A stretch of 64,000 bases of DNA from contig NZ_NCXM01000015.1 of the NCBI RefSeq assembly GCF_002104765.1, positions 85,792 to 149,791 of the forward strand, written 5' to 3'. The notes beneath the pieces were generated by a model that made no database searches, was not told the DNA's origin, and saw only the letters and a list, made by a program, of their open reading frames with translations. Position numbers and translations under genes: made by a program. The stretch comes from Mycolicibacterium vulneris. Its GTDB lineage: Bacteria > Actinomycetota > Actinomycetes > Mycobacteriales > Mycobacteriaceae. Within the stretch, counting starts at the first letter, position 1, and each line of letters starts with the position of its first letter. Shown here in pieces: positions 1-9,561 of the stretch.

Positions 1-39
1 GGTGCTGGGCACACCGTTCTTGCCATCGGCTTTGCTCAC
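1..39 (-). CDS. Partial 5' end of a phage-holin-family (Rv3669-like) membrane protein
   Basis: Only the first 13 codons lie in the window, starting at GTG (37-39) behind an AGAGGA ribosome-binding site, reading MSKADGKNGVPST. An in-frame ATG at 85-87 is an alternative start. The position, divergent from the Rv3668c-like protease, is where M. tuberculosis carries Rv3669. The product name rests on synteny and on the N-terminal residues only; no membrane segment is visible here. Confidence 0.4.
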   Translation of the reverse strand, partial: MSKADGKNGVPST

Positions 40-300
40 AGACGGTCCTCTTTCGTCGTCACCCGGCTCGCTGTCGTCGCGGTTCATGTTGCCATGCGGC
101 GCCTGGACAGGAGAAGCCAGACGAGGCCAGTCGAGCACTGCGCCGCGGGTTTGAGCGCCCGACGGCCAGTTCGGTTCGGCCAGAAGGTGGTCGGCGACGA
201 CGCGGGGCCGTGGCGCTTTCAGAGCGCGAACATCACATCCCGGCCGATTACACTCGGCCAAGCCGGTCGCGATGTCCGGCCTACCGATAGGAGTGGGGCT

Positions 301-999
301 GTGCGGAGGCCGCACCGATGCTTCTTAGTGGCGATTGCTGCCCTGCTCGTGGCCGCGATGGGTTCGTTTGCCCGCGCCGCCGCCGCTGACGTCCGGATCC
401 CGTTGGGCGGTGGGGCGGGCATCGTCATCAACGGCGACACGATGTGCACGCTGACCACCATCGGCGGCGATGCCGCAGGTGAGCTGATCGGCTTCACCTC
501 CGCGCACTGCGGCGGCCCGGGAGCGCAGGTGGCGGCCGAGGGTGCCGAGAACGCGGGCGTATTGGGCACCATGGTTTCGGGCAACGACAATCTGGACTAC
601 GCGGTGATCAAGTTCGACCCGGCCAAGGTGACACCGGTGGCCAACTACAACGGTTTTGTGATCAACGGCATCGGACCGGACCCGGCCTTCGGCCAGATCG
701 CCTGCAAACAGGGCAGAACGACGGGTAATTCGTGCGGCGTCACCTGGGGACCGGGGCAGGACCCGGGCACGATTGTCATGCAGGTGTGCGGCCAGCCGGG
801 TGACTCCGGGGCACCGGTCACCGTCAACAATTTGCTGGTCGGCATGATTCACGGCGCATTCAGTGACAACCTGCCGACTTGCATCATCAAGTACATCCCG
901 CTGCATACCCCGGCCGTGGTGATGTCGTTCAGCGCCGCCCTCGCCGACATCAACGCAAAACATCGGCCGGGTGCGGGGTTCAGCCCGCTGCCGGGCTGA
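301..999 (+). CDS. Secreted chymotrypsin-like serine protease (Rv3668c homolog)
   Basis: A 232-residue exported protease. The start is taken as GTG 301 because TAGGAG lies just upstream and the N-terminus then reads as a signal peptide (VRRPHRCFLVAIAALLV, ending near ARAAAA); the reading frame is open back to 94. The S1-type triad is visible: His69 (TSAHC), Asp99 (NLDYA) and Ser169 (GDSGAP). Four cysteines could form two disulfides. It is convergent with acs and divergent from the Rv3669-like gene. Substrate is unknown; the family resembles the alpha-lytic/streptogrisin group. It probably acts in the periplasm or outside the cell. Confidence 0.85.
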   Translation: MRRPHRCFLVAIAALLVAAMGSFARAAAADVRIPLGGGAGIVINGDTMCTLTTIGGDAAGELIGFTSAHCGGPGAQVAAEGAENAGVLGTMVSGNDNLDYAVIKFDPAKVTPVANYNGFVINGIGPDPAFGQIACKQGRTTGNSCGVTWGPGQDPGTIVMQVCGQPGDSGAPVTVNNLLVGMIHGAFSDNLPTCIIKYIPLHTPAVVMSFSAALADINAKHRPGAGFSPLPG

Positions 1000-1009
1000 C
1001 CGGCAGCGA

Positions 1010-2962
1010 CTAATTCGCCGCCCTGATCGCGTCGAAGACGCCGGGATCCAGCAGCGTCGACGTGTCGCCCAATTCGCGGTTTTCGGCGATGTCGCGCAAC
1101 AGCCGGCGCATGATCTTGCCGCTGCGGGTCTTGGGTAGTTCGGGCACCACGTGCACCTCGCGCGGGCGGGCGATGGGTGAGATCTCCCGGGCCACCTCGA
1201 CGCGCAACTCGTCGACGATCCCGTCGTGCACGTGGTAATCCGCGCGCAAGACGACGAACGCGCAGATGGCCTGGCCGGTGGTCGAATCAGTCGCCCCGAC
1301 CACCGCCGCCTCGGCCACCGCGACGTGGCCGACCAGCGCCGACTCCACCTCGGCGGTGGACAGCCGGTGTCCCGACACGTTCATTACGTCGTCGATGCGG
1401 CCCACCACCCAGATGGCGCCGTCGCGGTCGTAATAGGCGCTGTCACCGGCGAAATACCAGCCCCGCTCGGCGAACCGGGACCAGTAGGTTTCGACGTAAC
1501 GCTCGGGATCACCCCAGATGCCGCGCAGCATGGACGGCCACGGCTGGTCCAACACCAGGTAGCCGGTGATGTGCTCGCCCTTGTGGATGCCCGGCACCAG
1601 TTGATCACCGTGGTCGTCGACGATCTTGGCCGAGATGCCGGGCAGCGCCCTCATCGCCGAACCCGGTTTTGCCGCAGCGACTCCCGGCAGCGGGGAGATC
1701 ATCGCGGCGCCCGTCTCGGTCTGCCACCAGGTGTCGACGATGGGCAGGCTGTCGGCGCCGATCACCTTGCGGTACCAGCGCCAGGCCTCGGGGTTGATCG
1801 GTTCGCCCACCGAACCCAGCAGCCTCAGGCTGGACAGGTCGTGTGCGTCCGGTATCTCGCGTCCCCACTTCATGAACGTGCGAATCAACGTGGGTGCGGT
1901 GTAATAGATTGTCACACCGTACTTTTCGATGATCTCGAAATGGCGGTGCTGGCTGGGTGAGTCGGGCGTGCCCTCGTAGAGGACCTCGGTGACGCCGTTG
2001 GCCAGCGGACCGTACACGCCATAGGTGTGTCCGGTGACCCAGCCGATGTCGGCGGTGCACCAGAACACATCGGTTTCGGCCTTGATGTCGAAGACGTAGT
2101 AGTGCGTGTAGGCGGCGTGGGTCAGATAGCCGCCGCTGGTGTGCACGATGCCCTTGGGCTTGCCGGTGGTTCCCGAGGTGTACAGCAGGAACAGCGGCTG
2201 CTCCGCCTCGAAGGATTCCGGGGTGTGTTCGGGGGAGGCGGCGTCGACGACGTCGTGCCACCACAGGTCGCGGTCGTCATTCCAGGACACGTCAATTCCG
2301 GTGCGCCGCACCACAAGAACGTGCTCGACGGTGCTGTCGGCGCTCTTGACGGCCTCGTCGGCCGCGTCCTTCAACGGCGCAGGCTTGCCGCGGCGGAACT
2401 GGCCGTCGCTGGTGATGAGCAGCTTGGCCTGCGCGTCGGCGATCCGGGCCTGCAACGCCTTGGCGGTGAAGCCGGCGAACACCACGCTGTGCATCAGGCC
2501 CAGGCGTGCGCAGGCCAGCATCGCGATCACCGCCTCCGGGATGAGCGGCAGATAGATCGCGACCCGGTCGCCGGCGACCAGACCGAGATCGGTCAGCGCG
2601 TTGGCGGCCTTGCACACCTCGGCCTGGAGATCGGAATAGGTCAGGCTGCGGTGGTCGCCGACGGGTTCGCCCTCCCAGTGGATGGCGACCCGATCCCCGT
2701 GCCCGGCCTCCACGTGGCGGTCCACACAGTTGTAGGCGACGTTGAGCTTGCCGTCGGCGAACCACTTGGCGAACGGTGCCTCGGACCAGTCCAGCACCTC
2801 GGTGAACGGCGTCGCCCACGACAGCCGGTTGGCCTGCTTGGCCCAGAAGGCCAACCGGTCCTGCTCGGCTTCGCGGTACAGCTCCTCGCCGGCATTGGCC
2901 TGCTCGGCGAATTGCGCCGCCGGCGGGTACGACGACGGGCCTGCGGTATTGGTGGCGGTCAC
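1010..2962 (-). CDS. acsA: Acetyl-CoA synthetase
   Basis: A 650-residue AMP-forming acetate-CoA ligase converting acetate, ATP and CoA to acetyl-CoA. Length and order match the family: N-terminal ACS domain, adenylation motif YTSGTTGKPKG near residues 261-271, and a C-terminal AMP-binding lid with PKTRSGKIMRR. The lysine in SGK (about residue 616) is the catalytic lysine that Pat acetylates in mycobacteria (family knowledge). The gene is monocistronic, convergent with the serine protease and divergent from dppA across a 284-bp spacer in which no clear regulatory element was identified. It corresponds to Rv3667. Confidence 0.97.
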   Translation of the reverse strand: MTATNTAGPSSYPPAAQFAEQANAGEELYREAEQDRLAFWAKQANRLSWATPFTEVLDWSEAPFAKWFADGKLNVAYNCVDRHVEAGHGDRVAIHWEGEPVGDHRSLTYSDLQAEVCKAANALTDLGLVAGDRVAIYLPLIPEAVIAMLACARLGLMHSVVFAGFTAKALQARIADAQAKLLITSDGQFRRGKPAPLKDAADEAVKSADSTVEHVLVVRRTGIDVSWNDDRDLWWHDVVDAASPEHTPESFEAEQPLFLLYTSGTTGKPKGIVHTSGGYLTHAAYTHYYVFDIKAETDVFWCTADIGWVTGHTYGVYGPLANGVTEVLYEGTPDSPSQHRHFEIIEKYGVTIYYTAPTLIRTFMKWGREIPDAHDLSSLRLLGSVGEPINPEAWRWYRKVIGADSLPIVDTWWQTETGAAMISPLPGVAAAKPGSAMRALPGISAKIVDDHGDQLVPGIHKGEHITGYLVLDQPWPSMLRGIWGDPERYVETYWSRFAERGWYFAGDSAYYDRDGAIWVVGRIDDVMNVSGHRLSTAEVESALVGHVAVAEAAVVGATDSTTGQAICAFVVLRADYHVHDGIVDELRVEVAREISPIARPREVHVVPELPKTRSGKIMRRLLRDIAENRELGDTSTLLDPGVFDAIRAAN

Positions 2963-3246
2963 TGGATTCTCCTGTGTCGAGACTGCGCCGTTCGGTGGCC
3001 GACTGCGAGCCTAACCGTGTGAGGTGTAGCCGTGCGAGTGGTGGCTGCGCGCGAATCCGGGGTCAAAATCTGCCCTGATGCCGGATAATCACCCGTGTGC
3101 CGGGTCATGGGCGGGGCATCCGCCGACCCGTGCACGCTCATTGGATGTGCCGGGGTCGACTCGGGTGCGGGCGGACCGTAGATTCACGCCCAGCCCACGC
3201 TGCGCGGATACCTGGGCGGCCTGCGGGCCGCCTAGGGTCGGGTGTC

Positions 3247-4884
3247 ATGTGTCGGATGCGGACCCCGGTGGCCTTGCTGGCCCGGATTGCCGCCGCGATG
3301 CTGACGGTCGCCTTGCTGGCCGGTTGCGGCGGCGGCGCGCTGAGCCCGGATCTGGTGGTGGTCAACGGCGGGGAACCGCCGAACCCCCTGATTCCCACGG
3401 GCACTAACGACAGCCAGGGCGGCCGGATCCTCGATCGGCTCTTCGCCGGGCTGATGTCCTACGACGCCGCCGGCAATCCGTCGCCGGAGGTCGCCCAGTC
3501 GGTCGACACCACCGACAACATCAATTACCGAATCGTCCTCAAACCCGGCTGGACGTTCACCGACGGCTCGCCGGTGACCGCCCATTCCTTCGTCGACGCA
3601 TGGAACTATGGGGCGCTGAGCACCAATGCCCAGCTGCAGCAGAGCTTTTTCAGTCCCATCGACGGGTACGACGCCGTCGCCGGCCTGGCCGGCGACGGCA
3701 AGCCGACGGCCACCACCATGTCCGGACTACGGCTGATCAACGACCGGGAGTTCACCGTCCGGCTGAAGGCACCCACCATCGACTTCAAACTGCGACTGGG
3801 GCACAGCGCGTTCTATCCGCTGCCGCAGGCGGCTTTTCGCGACATGAGCGCCTTCGGCCAGCACCCGATCGGCGACGGTCCGTACCAACTCGCCGACGGT
3901 CCCGACGGGCCCGCGTGGGAGCACAACGTCCGAATCGACCTGCGGCCCAACCCCAATTACCGCGGCAACCGTAAGCCACGCAACAAGGGGCTGAGGTTCG
4001 AGTTCTACTCCAACCTGGACACCGCCTACGCCGACCTGCTGTCCGGCAACCTCGATGTGCTGGACACGATCCCGTCCAGCGCGTTGACGATCTACCAGCG
4101 CGACCTGGGCGGCAACGCCGCCCACGGGCCCGTCGCCGTCAGCCAATCCGTCGACACGCCGCTACGACTCCCGCACTTCGGGGGTGAGGAAGGCCGACTG
4201 CGCCGGCTGGCGTTGTCGGCGGCCATCAACCGTCCGCAAATCTGTCAGCAGATCTTCAACAACACCCGCAGCCCGGCCCGCGACTTCACCGCCAGCTCGT
4301 TGCCTGGATTCGATCCAAACATTCCGGGCAGTGCCGCACTGGACTTCAACCCCGCACGGGCACAACAACTCTGGGCCCAGGCCAACGCGATCTCGCCGTG
4401 GAGCGGGCGGTACGCCATCGCCTACAACGCCGACAGCGGCCATCAGGAGTGGGTGGACGCGGTGGCCAACAGCATCAAGAACGTACTGGGGATCGATGCC
4501 GTCGGTGCGCCGCAGCCCACCTTCGCCGGGTTCCGCACCCAGATCACCAACCGCACCATCGACACCGCGTTCCGGGCCGGCTGGATGGGCGACTACCCGT
4601 CGATGATCGAATTCCTCGCCCCGCTCTACGCCACCGGTGCGGGATCCAACGACGTCGGATATTCCAGCCGCGACTTCGACGCCGGCCTGGCCGCCGCCGA
4701 GGCGGCTCCCGACCTCCGGCAGGCCGCCGCGCTCGTCAACGTCGCGCAGCGAATCCTGTTGCACGACATGCCCGCCGTGCCACTGTGGTACTACATCGCC
4801 GTGGTCGGATGGTCGCCGGAGGTCAGCGCCGTCAAGGTCACCTGGAACGGGCTGCCCGACTACGAGAACATCGTCAAGGCGTGA
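3247..4884 (+). CDS. dppA: Peptide ABC transporter substrate-binding lipoprotein
   Basis: A 545-residue extracytoplasmic solute-binding protein family 5 lipoprotein. ATG 3247 (alternative ATG 3256) gives a classic lipoprotein signal with lipobox LLAGC, Cys27 being the lipidated residue; the open frame extends further upstream but lacks a signal there. The body has SBP_bac_5 features such as TFTDGSPVTAHSFVDAW. It is the first gene of dppABCD, with only 2 bp before dppB. In M. tuberculosis the Rv3666c-Rv3663c system imports dipeptides and has been linked to heme uptake; the same role is inferred here. Confidence 0.93.
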   Translation: MCRMRTPVALLARIAAAMLTVALLAGCGGGALSPDLVVVNGGEPPNPLIPTGTNDSQGGRILDRLFAGLMSYDAAGNPSPEVAQSVDTTDNINYRIVLKPGWTFTDGSPVTAHSFVDAWNYGALSTNAQLQQSFFSPIDGYDAVAGLAGDGKPTATTMSGLRLINDREFTVRLKAPTIDFKLRLGHSAFYPLPQAAFRDMSAFGQHPIGDGPYQLADGPDGPAWEHNVRIDLRPNPNYRGNRKPRNKGLRFEFYSNLDTAYADLLSGNLDVLDTIPSSALTIYQRDLGGNAAHGPVAVSQSVDTPLRLPHFGGEEGRLRRLALSAAINRPQICQQIFNNTRSPARDFTASSLPGFDPNIPGSAALDFNPARAQQLWAQANAISPWSGRYAIAYNADSGHQEWVDAVANSIKNVLGIDAVGAPQPTFAGFRTQITNRTIDTAFRAGWMGDYPSMIEFLAPLYATGAGSNDVGYSSRDFDAGLAAAEAAPDLRQAAALVNVAQRILLHDMPAVPLWYYIAVVGWSPEVSAVKVTWNGLPDYENIVKA

Positions 4885-4886
4885 AC

Positions 4887-5813
4887 ATGGGTTGGTACAT
4901 CGCACGCCGAATCGCCGTCATGGTACCCGTATTCCTGGGCGCCACCCTGCTCATCTACGGCATGGTCTTCCTGCTGCCCGGCGACCCGCTGGCCGCCATC
5001 GCCGGGGATCGCCCGCTGACGCCGGCCGTGGCCGCCGCGCTGCGCGCTCGCTATCACCTCGACGATCCCTTCATCGTGCAGTACCTGCGCTACCTGGGCG
5101 GCGTTGTGCACGGCGACCTAGGCCGCGCCTATTCCGGCTTGCCGGTCAGTGCCGTTCTCGCACATGCGTTTCCGGTCACGCTCCGGCTCGCCTTGATCGC
5201 CTTGGTCGTCGAGGCGGTGCTGGGCGTGGGGTTCGGCGTGATTTCCGGGCTGCGCCAGGGGGGATTCTTCGACGCCACGGTGCTGATCGCCGGACTGATC
5301 ATCATCGCGATCCCGATCTTTGTGCTGGGCTTCCTGGCCCAATTCCTGTTCGGGGTCAAGTTGGGCATCGTGCCGGTCACCGTCGGCGAACGCGCGACTT
5401 TCGCGCGCCTGCTGCTCCCCGGAATCGTCTTGGGTTCCATCTCATTCGCCTACATCGTCCGGTTGACCCGATCGGCGGTGGCCGCCAATGCGCACGCCGA
5501 CTATGTCCGCACCGCCACCGCCAAGGGACTGTCACGGCCACGGGTGGTGACGGTGCACATTCTGCGCAACTCGCTGATCCCGGTGGTGACGTTCCTGGGC
5601 GCCGACCTCGGGGCGCTGATGGGCGGGGCCATCGTGACCGAAGGCATTTTCAACATTCACGGCGTGGGCGGCGTGCTCTATCAGGCCGTCACCCGGCAAG
5701 AAGCGCCCACGGTGGTCTCCATCGTGACCGTGCTGGTGCTGATCTATCTGATCACCAACCTGATGGTGGACCTGCTCTACGCCGCCCTGGACCCGAGGAT
5801 CCGCTATGGCTGA
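4887..5813 (+). CDS. dppB: Dipeptide ABC transporter permease
   Basis: A 308-residue inner-membrane permease of the DppB/OppB family, starting at ATG 4887 two bases after the dppA stop. N-terminal MGWYIARRIAVMVPVFLGA is the usual first membrane helix, and the ADYVRTATAKGLSRPRVV segment is the EAA loop that contacts the ATPase. About six membrane segments are evident. Its stop overlaps the dppC start by 8 bp, indicating translational coupling. It forms a heterodimeric channel with DppC. Confidence 0.93.
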   Translation: MGWYIARRIAVMVPVFLGATLLIYGMVFLLPGDPLAAIAGDRPLTPAVAAALRARYHLDDPFIVQYLRYLGGVVHGDLGRAYSGLPVSAVLAHAFPVTLRLALIALVVEAVLGVGFGVISGLRQGGFFDATVLIAGLIIIAIPIFVLGFLAQFLFGVKLGIVPVTVGERATFARLLLPGIVLGSISFAYIVRLTRSAVAANAHADYVRTATAKGLSRPRVVTVHILRNSLIPVVTFLGADLGALMGGAIVTEGIFNIHGVGGVLYQAVTRQEAPTVVSIVTVLVLIYLITNLMVDLLYAALDPRIRYG

Positions 5814-6669
5814 GCACTCTGGCTTTTGGGGGGAAACCTGGCGAAAGCTGCACCGCCGTCCGAAGTTCGTCATCGCCGCCGTGCTGATCCTCCTCATCCT
5901 TCTCGTCGCACTGTTTCCCGCGTTGTTCACCCATGCTGACCCCGGGTATGCCGATCCCAGCCAAAGCCTGCGCAGCCCTTCGGCGGCGCACTGGTTCGGC
6001 ACCGACCTGCAGGGCCACGACATCTACGCGCGGACCATCTACGGGGCCCGCGCGTCGGTGACGGTCGGGTTGGGCGCCACGCTGCTGGTCTTCGTCGTCG
6101 GCGGGGCGTTGGGCGCGTTCGCCGGCTTCTACGGGGGATGGCTCGACGCCGTCATCTCCCGCGTCACCGACATCTTCTTCGGGCTGCCGCTGCTGCTGGC
6201 AGCGATCGTGCTGATGCAGGTGCTGCACCATCGCACGGTGTGGACGGTGATCGCGATCCTGGCCCTGTTCGGCTGGCCGCAGATAGCCAGGATCGCCCGC
6301 GGCGCGGTGCTGGAGGTGCGGGGCAGCGACTACGTGCTCGCGGCTAAAGCGCTGGGGATGAGCAGGTTTCAAACGCTGCTCCGGCACGCCCTGCCCAACG
6401 CGGTGGGTCCGGTGATCGCGATGTCCACGATCGCACTCGGTGCCTTCATCGTCACCGAGGCCACGTTGTCCTACCTCGGCGTCGGCCTGCCGAGTTCGGT
6501 GGTGTCGTGGGGCGGTGACATCAACCTCGCCCAGACGCGGCTGCGGGCCGGATCGCCGATCCTGTTCTATCCCGCCGGCGCGCTGGCGATGACGGTGCTC
6601 GCGTTCATGATGATGGGCGACGCGCTGCGCGACGCCCTGGATCCGGGCTCGCGGGCCAGACGCGCATGA
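5806..6669 (+). CDS. dppC: Dipeptide ABC transporter permease
   Basis: A 287-residue DppC/OppC-type permease with a cytoplasmic N-terminus (FWGETWRKLHRRPKF) followed by a first membrane helix, the TDLQGHDIYARTIYGARASV segment typical of this subfamily, and an EAA loop around SDYVLAAKALGMSRFQ. It overlaps dppB by 8 bp and dppD by 4 bp (ATGA), so the operon is tightly coupled. The dppC/dppD junction coincides with a MIRU-type repeat. Confidence 0.93.
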   Translation: MAEHSGFWGETWRKLHRRPKFVIAAVLILLILLVALFPALFTHADPGYADPSQSLRSPSAAHWFGTDLQGHDIYARTIYGARASVTVGLGATLLVFVVGGALGAFAGFYGGWLDAVISRVTDIFFGLPLLLAAIVLMQVLHHRTVWTVIAILALFGWPQIARIARGAVLEVRGSDYVLAAKALGMSRFQTLLRHALPNAVGPVIAMSTIALGAFIVTEATLSYLGVGLPSSVVSWGGDINLAQTRLRAGSPILFYPAGALAMTVLAFMMMGDALRDALDPGSRARRA

Positions 6670-6716
6670 CCGCCGGCGACGATGCAGAGCGCAGCGATGA
6701 GGAGGAGCGGCGCAAA
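6666..6716 (+). repeat. MIRU-type 51-bp repeat unit at the dppC/dppD junction
   Basis: The 51-bp block begins with the ATG that overlaps the dppC stop and encodes an in-frame [17 protein letters not shown] peptide. Nearly the same block occurs twice at 13928-14029. This is the mycobacterial interspersed repetitive unit family, known for sitting between operon genes with overlapping start and stop codons. The ATG immediately after it (6717) is an alternative dppD start. Confidence 0.85.
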
Positions 6717-8336
6717 ATGACCGTCGGGGATGCGCCGCTGTTGACGGTCGAGGGCCTGGAGGTCAGGTTCGGCGACCACGCCCCCGCGGCGGCCGGAGTG
6801 GATCTGAGCGTCCTGCGCGGCCAGACCGTCGCCGTGGTCGGCGAGTCGGGATCCGGGAAGTCCACCACGGCCGCCGCGATCCTCGGGTTGCTCCCCCCGG
6901 GCGGGCGAATCACGGCCGGCCGCATCACGTTTGACGGAATCGACATCACGTCGGCGGATCGTCGGCTGCTGCGCTCGATCAGGGGGAGCCGCATCGGCTA
7001 CGTGCCGCAAGACCCGATGACCAACCTCAACCCCGTGTGGAAGGTCGGCTTTCAGATACGAGAGGCGTTGCGGGCCAACACCGATGGCCGTCGGGCGCGG
7101 CGGCGGGCGGTGGAACTGCTCGCCCAGGCCGGCATGCCGTATCCGGCCAATCAGGCGGGCAAGTACCCGCACCAATTATCGGGCGGTATGTGCCAGCGCG
7201 CGCTGATCGCCATCGGGCTGGCGGGTCGTCCGCAGCTGCTGATCGCCGACGAGCCGACGTCCGCGCTCGACGTCACGGTGCAGCGTCAGGTCCTCGACCA
7301 TCTGCAGCGGCTCACCGACGAACTGGGCACGGCGCTACTGCTGATCACGCACGATCTGGCGCTGGCCGCCGAACGGGCGGAGCGCGTCGTCGTCGTCCAC
7401 CGCGGTGTCGTGGTGGAAACCGGTGCCGCACAGGCCATTCTGCGGGATCCTCAACACGAGTACACCCAGCGGTTGGTGGCCGCGGCTCCGTCGCTGACGC
7501 GCGCGAGCCGGCGGACGCCCACCCGAGGCGACGACATCCTGGTCGCCTCGGAGCTCACCAAGGTGTACCGGGATTCGCACGGCGCACCGTGGCGGCGTGG
7601 CGAGTTTCGCGCGGTCGACGCGGTGTCATTCCGGCTACAGCGGGCTCGCACCCTGGCCATCGTCGGCGAATCGGGCTCGGGAAAGTCGACGGTGGCCCGC
7701 ATGGCGCTCGGCCTGCTCCAACCCACCTCGGGCACAGTCTTTTTCGACGGCACGCAGATCTCCGACGCGGCCGACCGGGACACGATGATGGTCTTTCGCC
7801 GGCGCGTGCAACCGGTCTTCCAGAATCCGTACAGCAGCCTGGACCCCATGTACTCGGTGTTCCGCGCCATCGAGGAACCGCTGCGGATCCACCGCGTGGG
7901 CGACCGCCGGCACCGCGGGAAAACGGTGCGCGAACTCGTCGACCAGGTGGCGCTGCCGTCGTCAGTGCTGAGCAGGTTGCCGCGCGAGCTGTCGGGCGGA
8001 CAACGTCAGCGCGTCGCGATCGCGCGGGCCTTGGCGCTGCGGCCCGAGGTGCTGGTCTGCGACGAGGCGGTGTCGGCGCTCGACGTGCTGGTGCAGGCAC
8101 AGATACTCGATTTGCTGGCCGAGTTGCAGGCCGAACTGGGCCTGGCCTACCTGTTCATCAGCCACGACCTGGCGGTGATCCGGCAGATCGCCGACGACGT
8201 TCTGGTGATGCGGGCGGGCCGCGTCGTGGAACACGCGCCCACCGAACAGCTGTTCACCAACCCCGGGCACGAATACACCCGGCAGTTGCTGGACGCCATC
8301 CCGCGTGGGCCGAATTACGACGGGGATAGGTTGTGA
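6666..8336 (+). CDS. dppD: Dipeptide ABC transporter dual ATPase
   Basis: A 556-residue fusion of two ABC ATPase domains, equivalent to DppD plus DppF. Domain 1 has Walker [10 protein letters not shown] near residues 59-67, signature LSGGMCQRA and Walker B LLIADEP. Domain 2 repeats [18 protein letters not shown] and VLVCDEA. The first domain's signature (SGGMC rather than SGGQR) is common in oligopeptide importers. The start is either ATG 6666, using the MIRU-encoded 17-residue acidic leader, or ATG 6717; the latter yields a conventional N-terminus. It energises the DppBC channel and is the last dpp gene. Confidence 0.93.
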   Translation: MTAGDDAERSDEEERRKMTVGDAPLLTVEGLEVRFGDHAPAAAGVDLSVLRGQTVAVVGESGSGKSTTAAAILGLLPPGGRITAGRITFDGIDITSADRRLLRSIRGSRIGYVPQDPMTNLNPVWKVGFQIREALRANTDGRRARRRAVELLAQAGMPYPANQAGKYPHQLSGGMCQRALIAIGLAGRPQLLIADEPTSALDVTVQRQVLDHLQRLTDELGTALLLITHDLALAAERAERVVVVHRGVVVETGAAQAILRDPQHEYTQRLVAAAPSLTRASRRTPTRGDDILVASELTKVYRDSHGAPWRRGEFRAVDAVSFRLQRARTLAIVGESGSGKSTVARMALGLLQPTSGTVFFDGTQISDAADRDTMMVFRRRVQPVFQNPYSSLDPMYSVFRAIEEPLRIHRVGDRRHRGKTVRELVDQVALPSSVLSRLPRELSGGQRQRVAIARALALRPEVLVCDEAVSALDVLVQAQILDLLAELQAELGLAYLFISHDLAVIRQIADDVLVMRAGRVVEHAPTEQLFTNPGHEYTRQLLDAIPRGPNYDGDRL

Positions 8337-8340
8337 AGTT

Positions 8341-9099
8341 GTGACAGCTGATCCGCTGGCCCCCCTGATGGAGCTGCCCGGCGTCGCCGAGGCCAGTGAC
8401 CGCGCCCGCGACGCGCTGGGTCGTGCCCACCGCCATCGCGCCAACCTGCGCGGCTGGCCCGTGACCGCCGCCGAGGCGGCGCTGCGGGCAGCGCGCGCGT
8501 CGTCCGTGCTGGACGGTGGCCCCGTCCGGCTGGAGGATCTGGCCGACGCCGGACAGATCAGTGATCCGGTGTTCGCCGGGGCGCTTCGGGTGGCCCAGGC
8601 GCTGGAGGGCGGCGAAGGCCCGGTCGTCGCCATCTGGCGACGGGCACCGCTGCAGGCGCTGGCCCGCCTGCACGTGCTGGCCGCGGCGGAGCAGGTCGAC
8701 GACGAGCGGTTGGGTCGCCCGCGTGCGGACGCAGGCGTTGGCCCGCGACTGGAGTTGTTGGCGGACTTGGTGAACGGACGAACCCGGGTGCCGGCGCCCG
8801 TGCTTGCCGCCGTCGCCCACGGCGAACTGCTGACGCTGAAGCCGTTCGGCAGCTCCGACGGTGTGGTGGCCCGGGCGGTGTCGAGGTTGGTGACCATCGC
8901 GAACGGGCTGGACCCACACGGGCTGGGCGTGCCCGAGGTCAGCTGGATGCGTCAACCCGCCGCGTATCGCGATGCCGCGCAGGGGTTCGCCGACGGCACA
9001 CCGGAGGGCGTGGGGGCCTGGTTGGTGCTGTGCTGCCGGGCGATGAAAGCCGGTGCGCAAGAGGCCGTGTCGATTGCCGACTCGATGTCGAACCGGTAG
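8341..9099 (+). CDS. Conserved hypothetical protein (Rv3662c homolog)
   Basis: A 252-residue protein starting at GTG 8341, four bases after the dppD stop, so probably cotranscribed with dpp. Alanine-rich, mostly helical, with no signal peptide or membrane segment. A central RAAPLQALARLHVL-like region is suggestive of the helical lids of Fic-related proteins, but no catalytic HPFxxGN motif is present, so no function is assigned. It is convergent with the Ms1-like small RNA downstream. Confidence 0.8.
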   Translation: MTADPLAPLMELPGVAEASDRARDALGRAHRHRANLRGWPVTAAEAALRAARASSVLDGGPVRLEDLADAGQISDPVFAGALRVAQALEGGEGPVVAIWRRAPLQALARLHVLAAAEQVDDERLGRPRADAGVGPRLELLADLVNGRTRVPAPVLAAVAHGELLTLKPFGSSDGVVARAVSRLVTIANGLDPHGLGVPEVSWMRQPAAYRDAAQGFADGTPEGVGAWLVLCCRAMKAGAQEAVSIADSMSNR

Positions 9100-9147
9100 C
9101 TGAAGCGGTGCCCGGAGGCCGGGAGACGTCACCGCAAAAACGGCCGG

Positions 9148-9195
9148 AAAAATGTAGAGCGGGCGACGTTCCGAATGTTCGGTCCGCCGCCCGCT
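9148..9195 (-). terminator. Intrinsic terminator of the Ms1-like RNA
   Basis: AGCGGGCG (minus strand 9195-9188) pairs with CGCCCGCT (9165-9158); the loop can form a further GAACATTC-type hairpin. It is followed by CTACATTTTT, with the T-run at 9152-9148. Confidence 0.75.
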
Positions 9196-9457
9196 AGCAC
9201 GGGGCTCGGTTACCAAGCGTGCATCTCAAGGTTGCGTGGGTTGGCCTCGGCGATCTCACGACGCTTGTGGTTGCAACCCCACCCAAAGGGTCGTCGATAC
9301 CTTCCGCATCTTCGCAATCTCGCAGGCCCGCAACACTTTTGCCATTTTCGCGGCTATGGCTCCGCGTGGGTGCCGAGCACCGTGCTGGGCGCCCGGGTCG
9401 GGAGAACGAACCTTCTCTTCCGGATCGACCTAGGCCTCACCGGGCTTCCGTGGTTCC
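9148..9457 (-). ncRNA. Ms1/MTS2823-like small RNA
   Basis: The 460-bp gap between the Rv3662c homolog and the Rv3661 homolog has no credible protein gene but does have a complete minus-strand RNA transcription unit: promoter boxes at 9464-9492, an approximately 310-nt body, and a hairpin plus T-run ending near 9148. In M. tuberculosis MTS2823 (ncRv13661), and in M. smegmatis Ms1, an RNA of about 300 nt sits in this same gap on the same relative strand and binds core RNA polymerase in stationary phase. Identity is inferred from position, strand, length and signals; the fold was not computed. Confidence 0.75.
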
Positions 9458-9463
9458 TTTGTA

Positions 9464-9492
9464 CTACTAGACCCCTAGCACAGCAAGGCCAA
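9464..9492 (-). promoter_or_regulatory. SigA-like promoter of the Ms1-like RNA
   Basis: On the minus strand TTGGCC (9492-9487) is followed by a 17-bp spacer and TAGTAG (9469-9464). The expected transcription start is a G near 9457. Confidence 0.55.
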
Positions 9493-9561
9493 TTCGCGAA
9501 ATGGCACCCAGTCCATTTTGGATTGCGCGTTTAACGAGTTTGCTGTCGCGTGCCGCGGCGC

